From the NCBI GenBank assembly GCA_027066965.1, contig JAMOMT010000183.1:1-5365 (forward strand): 5,365 nucleotides of DNA. The letters run 5' to 3'. A program made the position numbers and the translations under genes. The number at the start of each line of letters is the position of its first letter. Position 1 is the stretch's first letter. The notes beneath the pieces were generated by a model. It had not been told where the DNA came from. It was given only the letters and a program-made list of their open reading frames with translations, and made no database searches. Below, in pieces: positions 1 to 4,376 of this stretch. This DNA comes from Archaeoglobaceae archaeon. GTDB lineage: Archaea > Halobacteriota > Archaeoglobi > Archaeoglobales > Archaeoglobaceae.

Positions 1-167
1 TCTCTACCCTTTAAAAATATCTCGAACCCCCTGAAAAGCTCGCCGCAGCACCTCGCAGTTTTGACGAAGCTGAACGAGCCTTTGGAAGTTTTCTCCTCCG
101 TTAAATCCATCTCCACTCTGAGATGACCCTCAATCCTCGTTATAGGGTCGACGACAACTGTTGTCAT
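1..167 (-). CDS. NiFe hydrogenase large subunit, group 1 (N-terminal part only)
   Basis: This is the start of the catalytic subunit that carries the NiFe(CN)2CO centre and splits or forms H2. Only 55 codons and two bases are in the window; the gene continues past base 1. The N-terminus reads MTTVVVDPITRIEGHLRVEM, the family signature around the conserved Glu of the EGH motif, followed near residues 45-55 by LFRGFEIFLKGR, the segment that in the family precedes the first RxCGxC nickel-ligand motif (off window). There is no signal peptide, as expected for a subunit exported piggyback with its Tat-bearing partner. The ATG (167-165) has a good ribosome-binding site, GAGGTGAT, which overlaps the stop codon of the small-subunit gene 11 bases upstream, so the two are co-transcribed and probably translationally coupled. 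Relatives in Archaeoglobus and methanogens are called vhtA. A Cys-Cys pair at residues 40-41 just before LFRGFE is unusual as far as I recall. Family identification is secure; the exact subgroup is not. Confidence 0.95.
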   Translation of the reverse strand, partial: MTTVVVDPITRIEGHLRVEMDLTEEKTSKGSFSFVKTARCCGELFRGFEIFLKGR

Positions 168-169
168 TT

Positions 170-181
170 CAAATCACCTCA
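170..181 (-). promoter_or_regulatory. Ribosome-binding site of the large subunit, overlapping the small-subunit stop codon
   Basis: On the minus strand the sequence reads AAG TGA GGTGATTTGAAATG. The TGA that ends the small-subunit gene forms part of a GAGGTGAT Shine-Dalgarno element placed about six bases before the large-subunit ATG. Ribosomes ending the first gene would sit on the start signal of the second, which suits two subunits needed in equal amounts. The coupling itself is inferred from this arrangement. Confidence 0.8.
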
Positions 182-1237
182 CTTCTTCTCCTCTTTCTCT
201 TCTCCACTCTTACTCGCTACATGTCTCACGGCGTGGATCGCTATACCCGCAGCTGTGGCTGCCAATATTCCCTCTCCTATCTTTTCAGGTCCAAATCCAA
301 GCACCGAAGGTAGCTCCGCAACTGGCTTGTAGAAGGGTTCGAAGGCATCAGGGAAGCCGGGCTCCGCACAACCTATGCAGGGAGCTCCAACCTCGACACA
401 GTAGCTGACGTGTCCATTCCACTTCCTGAGTGCACAGTCCGTATGAGTCATCGGCCCCTTGCAGCCAATCTTGTAGCGGCATCCCTCGTCTCCAGGCTTC
501 TCGGCAAAGATACCTCTGTCGTAGTAGGGTCTGTACGGACAAAGTTCGTCGTGCATGAGCTTTCCAAAGAATACCTTTGGTCTGTTGTACCTGTCGAGTT
601 CTATCTTCTCACCAAGCATTACGGCAGCGAGAGTTATTACGAGGTGATCCGGGTTGCCGGGACAACACGGGATGTTTATGACTGGTTTGTTTATTCCTTT
701 CTCCTTCAGGAACTCCATCACCCCACAAACGTCTGAGGGGTTCGGTTTTGCAGACGGAACTCCACCAAAACACGCACACGCACCGAAGGCAATTACGTGA
801 TCTGCATAGGGAACTACATCGAGCAAATGTTCGTAGAAGTTCTTCCCATGTATCATACAGTAACCGTCTTTTCTCGAAACGGCACCTTCGACTATCAGAA
901 TTCTCCTTCCTTCGCTACCTTTTTTCCACCTGTTTATCAGGTCTTCAGCGAGAGTTCCTGAGGCTGGCTGGAGTGTTTCCATGTAATCGGGGAGAACTAT
1001 TGGTAGTCCAGAATTACCTACGAGTATACTTGTAAAAATTTCTATTAGTCCTGGATTTACTGACTGGGCGAAGGAGATCGTGCAGCCTGTGCACGCAGAG
1101 CCGTTGAGCCAACAAATGTGCCAGTAATCTTTAACCTCGTTTATTGCCTCTGCAAGCTCCACGCCATACGTGTCGAGAAACGCAGCAGCACCCATGGCTG
1201 CCACAGTCTTCAAAAACCCTCTTCTGCTGAATTTCAC
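179..1237 (-). CDS. NiFe hydrogenase small subunit, Tat-exported, membrane-anchored (Vht/HynB type)
   Basis: This is the FeS electron-transfer subunit of an outward-facing group 1 uptake hydrogenase (vhtG in Archaeoglobus/methanogen naming). Numbering here runs from the upstream ATG at 1261. A perfect Tat motif SRRGFLK lies at residues 12-18, then a hydrophobic stretch with a possible AEA cleavage site near 37-39. Proximal-cluster ligands are Cys57 and Cys60 (SACTGC), Cys162 (GACACFGG) and Cys200 (CCPGNPD). Distal-cluster ligands are His237, Cys241, Cys261 and Cys267. Medial-cluster ligands are Cys276, Cys288, Cys295 and Cys298 (PCIGCAEP). Residues 328-345 form a mild hydrophobic anchor with a family-typical His343 (AAGIAIHAV), followed by a charged tail EEKEEKK. 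The GTG at codon 9 (1237-1235) is chosen as start because a strong AGGAGGTG lies six bases before it, whereas the ATG at 1261 has none and sits only about ten bases after the predicted transcription start. That gives 352 residues. CTGC lacks the extra Cys of oxygen-tolerant enzymes. Confidence 0.95.
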   Translation of the reverse strand: MKFSRRGFLKTVAAMGAAAFLDTYGVELAEAINEVKDYWHICWLNGSACTGCTISFAQSVNPGLIEIFTSILVGNSGLPIVLPDYMETLQPASGTLAEDLINRWKKGSEGRRILIVEGAVSRKDGYCMIHGKNFYEHLLDVVPYADHVIAFGACACFGGVPSAKPNPSDVCGVMEFLKEKGINKPVINIPCCPGNPDHLVITLAAVMLGEKIELDRYNRPKVFFGKLMHDELCPYRPYYDRGIFAEKPGDEGCRYKIGCKGPMTHTDCALRKWNGHVSYCVEVGAPCIGCAEPGFPDAFEPFYKPVAELPSVLGFGPEKIGEGILAATAAGIAIHAVRHVASKSGEEKEEKK

Positions 1238-1243
1238 TCCACG

Positions 1244-1252
1244 CACCTCCTG
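1244..1252 (-). promoter_or_regulatory. Ribosome-binding site that decides the small-subunit start
   Basis: The minus strand reads CAGGAGGTG, a near-full match to the archaeal anti-Shine-Dalgarno partner GGAGGTGAT, followed by six bases and then GTG at 1237-1235. It lies inside what would be codons 4-6 if translation began at the ATG at 1261. No comparable element precedes that ATG (the bases before it read TTAAATTCCA). Confidence 0.75.
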
Positions 1253-1293
1253 TCGTTTCATTGGAATTTAACAATTGGTCTATTGAATATATT

Positions 1294-1306
1294 ATTTAAA
1301 CTTTTC
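1294..1306 (-). promoter_or_regulatory. BRE/TATA promoter of the hydrogenase operon
   Basis: The minus strand reads GAAAAG TTTAAAT, a purine-rich BRE directly followed by an AT-rich TATA element. With usual archaeal spacing of about 25 bases, transcription would begin near 1272, giving a leader of roughly 35 bases that contains the AGGAGGTG site before the GTG start. A second AT-rich stretch, AATATATTC at 1293-1285, is a weaker alternative without a good BRE. Confidence 0.55.
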
Positions 1307-1309
1307 CTG

Positions 1310-1335
1310 AATTTGTTGTGTAATTTTTACAAATT
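1310..1335. repeat. Inverted repeat AATTTGT-N12-ACAAATT, candidate operator
   Basis: Arms at 1310-1316 and 1329-1335 are perfect reverse complements. The element ends four bases upstream of the hydrogenase BRE/TATA, a position suited to an activator or to a repressor that blocks TBP/TFB. The arms are AT-rich, so a chance match is possible. Confidence 0.35.
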
Positions 1336-1372
1336 TCGTAGCATCAAGTAACACTTTAACTCTTATTATTGT

Positions 1373-1397
1373 TATCAAAATTATGATGACTTTGATA
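1373..1397. repeat. Inverted repeat TATCAAA-N11-TTTGATA, candidate operator
   Basis: Arms at 1373-1379 and 1391-1397 are perfect reverse complements around an 11-base spacer, a geometry that fits a dimeric helix-turn-helix regulator binding successive major grooves. It lies midway between the two divergent promoters. No regulator gene is in the window to pair with it. Confidence 0.4.
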
Positions 1398-1402
1398 GAT
1401 AC

Positions 1403-1426
1403 TACTAGACGAGGGTTTATCTAGTA
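1403..1426. repeat. Inverted repeat TACTAGA-N10-TCTAGTA, candidate operator
   Basis: Arms at 1403-1409 and 1420-1426 are perfect reverse complements around a 10-base spacer. The first GGTTTATC copy (1414-1421) lies within the element. The repeat sits about 14 bases upstream of the more likely hypF TATA element. CTAG is rare in many prokaryotic genomes, so two copies here are mildly notable. Confidence 0.4.
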
Positions 1427-1431
1427 TAGCT

Positions 1432-1447
1432 GGAAGTAAGGTTTATC
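1432..1447 (+). promoter_or_regulatory. Probable hypF promoter (BRE/TATA), consistent with a leaderless transcript
   Basis: The purine-rich GGAAGTAA (1432-1439, BRE-like) is followed by GGTTTATC (1440-1447, TATA-like). Counting about 26 bases from the middle of the box puts the transcription start at or next to the GTG at 1471. The only AGGTG sequence near the start overlaps the start codon itself and cannot serve as a normal ribosome-binding site, which fits a leaderless mRNA. The upstream GGTTTATC copy at 1414-1421 would instead give a leader of about 30 bases. Confidence 0.5.
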
Positions 1448-1470
1448 ACCCTCCGTTTCAACTCACGTAG

Positions 1471-3825
1471 GTGAAACGCGTTTTCAGGATAATTGTCAGG
1501 GGAACCGTTCAAGGAGTCGGATTTCGTCCTTTCGTTTACAGGCTTGCAAATAGTATGGGCCTAAGAGGATGGGTCAGGAACACGGGCAGCGGTAGCGTGG
1601 AGGTTGTAGTTGAGGCTGACGGTGATGAACTGGAGACCTTCCTTAAGAGACTTGAGAACGAAAGACCTCCCATTTCCCGTATAGTCAGCATTAGAGTTGC
1701 GGAGGTCTGTGAAACTACAGACGGAGAAATCGAACTGCCAGAAGAGTTTGAAATCGTGAGGAGCGGGGGAAAATCTGGAGACCTCTCTTTACCTCCGCCT
1801 GACGTGGCAGTTTGCAGGAAGTGTGTGGAAGAGTTGTTCGATCCCACTGATAGAAGGTACCTTTATCCATTCACTTCATGCACGAACTGTGGGGCGAGGT
1901 TTACCGTTGTGGAAAGGCTGCCTTACGACAGGGAAAACACGAGTTTTGCCGAATTTCCAATGTGTTTCGAGTGCAGAAAAGAGTACGAGCGCGTCGAGGA
2001 TAGGAGGTACTACGCTCAGTCAATAGCTTGTCCGGCCTGCGGACCGAGATACTGGTTGAGGGTCAGAAGAACCAGAAAAGGGAAGTGGGTTTACGAGAGG
2101 GACGAACTTGACGCAATAGTCAAAACTGCCGAACTGCTCGACTCCGGAAAGATAGTCGCGATAAAAGGTATAGGTGGTTATCACATCGCATGTAGGGCTG
2201 ACAGAGATGAGGTTGTGAGGGGCCTCAGAAACTTACTCAAAAGACCTCAGCAGCCGTTTGCCGTGATGGTTAGGAGTCCCGATGTTGCAGAGAGAATCGC
2301 TTTTGTGGGTGAAGACGAGAAAAAACTTCTGGAGAGTTACGTCAGACCGATCCTCGTCGTGAAGTCGAGGGGTAAGCTTGCTGATAGCGTAGCTCCCGGC
2401 CTTAACACGGTCGGGATAATGCTGCCGTACACACCACTACATTACGTCCTGTTTTCCTTTCTCGAGTGTGATTCCCTTGTCATGACATCTGCAAACATGC
2501 CCGGGGAGCCGATGTTTATTAACAGCGACGTTGACAGACTCGGGGTTGAAGCTATACTTGAGCATGACCTCAAGATAGTCAACAGAACTGACGACTCTGT
2601 GGTCAAAATCGTTGGAGGTAGAAAGATGATAGTGAGGAAGTCAAGAGGCTACATACCTGACAGAATACCCATCAACTCGAAAATCCAGGCCGTTGCTACA
2701 GGGGCAGAACTCTACAATTCTTTGGCAGTGCTTAGAGACTCCTTCATCATTCAGTCTCAGTACATCGGTAACACGTCGAACTTCAGAACTTACAGAGAGT
2801 TCTTCGAAAAAGCGTTCGAGTTCTGGATAAGTTTCACGCAGCTTAAACCGGAGGTAGTTTTCTGCGACATGCACCCCCTCTACAACACGAGCAGGTTTGC
2901 TGAAAGGTACGCTGAGGAGAATGGAGTTGAACTCGTTAGAGTCCAGCACCACTTCGCTCATGCGATGTCAGTGATGGCTGAGAGGGGGCTGAAGAGGGCC
3001 GTTGCGATAGCAGTCGACGGTGCAGGGTATGGCTTCGACGGAAACACGTGGGGTTGCGAACTTCTGTGGATAGACATGGAAAACGGGGAGTTCAGGAGAT
3101 TTGGTAGGATGGAGTACATACCCCTGCCGGGGGGAGATGCTGCCACTTTAAGACCGGGAAGAATTCTATGTGCGATCCTCCACTCCGCTGGAGTAGATGT
3201 CCAGTCTATGAGGTGGGAGGGAGTCTTTCCGGAGGCGATAGTTTCTCAGGTTGACAGTGGAATAAACGTTGCTTACGCCTCTTCTGCGGGGAGGTACCTC
3301 GATGCGTGCTCCACCATGCTTGGAGTTTGTTACGAGAGGACGTACGAGGGAGAGGGAGCTATGAAGCTCGAAACTCTTGCGAGCTGTGGCGATTTGGAGA
3401 GAGCCGAGAAAATTCTTGAGAGTTTGGTGTGTGGTGGCGAATCGGTGGTAGAGCCGTCTGTTTACAGTTCTCCCTTCTCAGACAGCACCCAGAGGGATGG
3501 AAGGGTTAAAGTCATTCCTGTAACCGAAGTTCTGGCAAGAGCGTTTGAACTTATGAAGAAAGTGAGGAGGGGTGACCTCGCTTTGGCTCTTTCTCTGTAC
3601 CTCGCGAGGAAGGTCGGTTGCTACGCCGTAGAGTTTGCGGAGGAAATGGACTCCTGCGTTGTTATGAGCGGTGGAGTAGCATACAACAGTATCATAACTC
3701 CCGAAGTCGAAAGGATCGTTAAGGAAGGGGGAATCGAGTTCTACGTTAACGAGCTTACAGCTGCTGGAGACAACGGGATTAGTGTTGGGCAGCTTTACTC
3801 CTCGACGCTTCTTGATAAATTCTAA
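1471..3825 (+). CDS. hypF: HypF, carbamoyltransferase for NiFe hydrogenase maturation
   Basis: HypF uses carbamoyl phosphate and ATP to make carbamoyl adenylate and transfers the carbamoyl group to the C-terminal Cys of HypE, where it becomes the CN ligand of the NiFe centre. The 784 residues match full family length and order. Residues 4-90 are acylphosphatase-like with GTVQGVGFRPF. Two zinc fingers follow: C115/C118 with C137/C140, and C165/C168 with C187/C190, each CX2C-X18-CX2C. Residues about 212-395 are YrdC-like (KGIGGYHIACRA, MLPYTPLHYVLF, MTSANMPGEPM). Residues 400-784 are Kae1-like, with H493 and H497 (VQHHFAH), D516 (VDGAGYG), PLPGGDAAT, a YEGEGAMKLE segment and D767 (GDNGISVGQ). 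The start is GTG; the acylphosphatase fold begins a few residues later, so no shorter start is possible. The gene diverges from the hydrogenase operon and is followed closely by trm56. Oddities are LLKRPQQPF in place of the usual RKxRPxKPF and DNG in place of DGG. No other hyp gene is in view. Confidence 0.97.
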   Translation: MKRVFRIIVRGTVQGVGFRPFVYRLANSMGLRGWVRNTGSGSVEVVVEADGDELETFLKRLENERPPISRIVSIRVAEVCETTDGEIELPEEFEIVRSGGKSGDLSLPPPDVAVCRKCVEELFDPTDRRYLYPFTSCTNCGARFTVVERLPYDRENTSFAEFPMCFECRKEYERVEDRRYYAQSIACPACGPRYWLRVRRTRKGKWVYERDELDAIVKTAELLDSGKIVAIKGIGGYHIACRADRDEVVRGLRNLLKRPQQPFAVMVRSPDVAERIAFVGEDEKKLLESYVRPILVVKSRGKLADSVAPGLNTVGIMLPYTPLHYVLFSFLECDSLVMTSANMPGEPMFINSDVDRLGVEAILEHDLKIVNRTDDSVVKIVGGRKMIVRKSRGYIPDRIPINSKIQAVATGAELYNSLAVLRDSFIIQSQYIGNTSNFRTYREFFEKAFEFWISFTQLKPEVVFCDMHPLYNTSRFAERYAEENGVELVRVQHHFAHAMSVMAERGLKRAVAIAVDGAGYGFDGNTWGCELLWIDMENGEFRRFGRMEYIPLPGGDAATLRPGRILCAILHSAGVDVQSMRWEGVFPEAIVSQVDSGINVAYASSAGRYLDACSTMLGVCYERTYEGEGAMKLETLASCGDLERAEKILESLVCGGESVVEPSVYSSPFSDSTQRDGRVKVIPVTEVLARAFELMKKVRRGDLALALSLYLARKVGCYAVEFAEEMDSCVVMSGGVAYNSIITPEVERIVKEGGIEFYVNELTAAGDNGISVGQLYSSTLLDKF

Positions 3826-3828
3826 AAT

Positions 3829-3837
3829 GGAAGGTGA
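3829..3837 (+). promoter_or_regulatory. Ribosome-binding site bearing on the trm56 start
   Basis: GGAAGGTGA lies just after the hypF stop codon (3823-3825). It overlaps the candidate GTG start at 3834, so it cannot serve that codon, but it lies five bases before an in-frame TTG at 3843-3845. This favours TTG unless the GTG is read without a ribosome-binding site. Confidence 0.55.
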
Positions 3838-3842
3838 AGACT

Positions 3843-4376
3843 TTGAAGACACCTGAAGTTTACGTTCTTAGGATTGGGCACAGGCCTGAGAGGGACAAGA
3901 GAATTTCAACGCACGTAGCTTTAACTGCGAGAGCCTTCGGTGCGTGCGGTATTTACTTTGACTGCGAGGACGAGAAAGTTTTCGAGAGTGTTAGAGACGT
4001 TTGTGAGAGGTGGGGTAGAGATAACGGCGTTTGCGAGTTCTTTATCGAAAGAGGCAGGTGGAAGAAGCTGCTGAAGGACTTCGACGGTCTGAAAGTTCAC
4101 CTCACGATGTACGGAATTCCTTTGACGGAGAAGGTGGAGGAGATTAAAAGGGCTGAGAGAGTGCTCGTAGTGGTTGGTGCCGAAAAAGTACCGGCCGAAG
4201 TCTACGAACTAGCAGACATGAATATCGCTATAGGCAACCAGCCCCACAGTGAGGTCGCAGCCTTAGCTGTTCTCCTCGACAGGGTACTTGAAGGCAGAGT
4301 GTTTGAACTCTCTTTCAGGGACGCGAAGATCAGAGTTATGCCGAGCGAGAGAGGGAAAGTTGTTAAAACGTATTGA
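3843..4376 (+). CDS. trm56: tRNA (cytidine-56-2'-O)-methyltransferase, aTrm56
   Basis: This SPOUT-class enzyme moves a methyl group from S-adenosylmethionine to the 2'-oxygen of C56 in the T-loop of archaeal tRNAs. With the TTG start the protein has 177 residues, normal for the family. The signature LRIGHRPERDKR is at 9-20, followed by STHVALTARAFGA at 22-34. KVHLTMYG lies at 84-91. The trefoil-knot cofactor site is formed by VVGAEKVP (110-117) and IGNQPHSEVAALAVLLDR (130-147). Family proteins start only a few residues before the VLRxGHRPERD segment, which suits the TTG at 3843 with its GGAAGGTGA site. A GTG at 3834 would add three residues and is the alternative. The gene begins 8-17 bases after hypF, so the two are probably read together. 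Its last 14 bases overlap the end of the convergent ATP-grasp gene. The enzyme is known only from archaea and therefore marks the host domain. Confidence 0.95.
   Translation: MKTPEVYVLRIGHRPERDKRISTHVALTARAFGACGIYFDCEDEKVFESVRDVCERWGRDNGVCEFFIERGRWKKLLKDFDGLKVHLTMYGIPLTEKVEEIKRAERVLVVVGAEKVPAEVYELADMNIAIGNQPHSEVAALAVLLDRVLEGRVFELSFRDAKIRVMPSERGKVVKTY

Larger units (their letters stand above)
1238..1470. promoter_or_regulatory. Divergent control region between hydrogenase operon and hypF
   Basis: About 233 noncoding bases separate the chosen start codons of the two divergent transcription units. The stretch is clearly more AT-rich than the flanking genes. It contains one BRE/TATA-like element facing left (1294-1306), two copies of GGTTTATC facing right (1414-1421 and 1440-1447), and three inverted repeats with seven-base arms (1310-1335, 1373-1397, 1403-1426). 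Sharing one control region lets a single regulator set both the enzyme and its maturation factor. No small open reading frame or RNA gene is apparent. Confidence 0.7.

Noticed and set aside
410..1035. Open frames of about 95-108 codons on the plus strand opposite the hydrogenase small subunit
   Set aside because: They lie antisense to a gene with complete family motifs, have no recognisable protein features, and lack convincing ribosome-binding sites.
1034..1110. Possible oxygen-tolerant hydrogenase
   Set aside because: The proximal motif is CTGC, without the extra Cys of CTCC, and the second extra Cys position after GACACFG is Gly, so the enzyme should be of the standard oxygen-sensitive type.
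2641..2961. A 106-codon minus-strand frame within hypF
   Set aside because: It lies wholly within the Kae1-like domain in antisense and has no independent support.
2671..3825. C-terminal half of hypF as a Kae1/TsaD tRNA-modification enzyme linked functionally to trm56
   Set aside because: The protein also has an acylphosphatase domain, two zinc fingers and a YrdC-like domain in the exact HypF order, and it diverges from hydrogenase genes, so the tRNA link is only shared fold ancestry.
3478..3852. A 124-codon minus-strand frame opposite the end of hypF
   Set aside because: It is antisense to the conserved C-terminal domain of HypF, resembles no known protein, and its composition is explained by the opposite strand.
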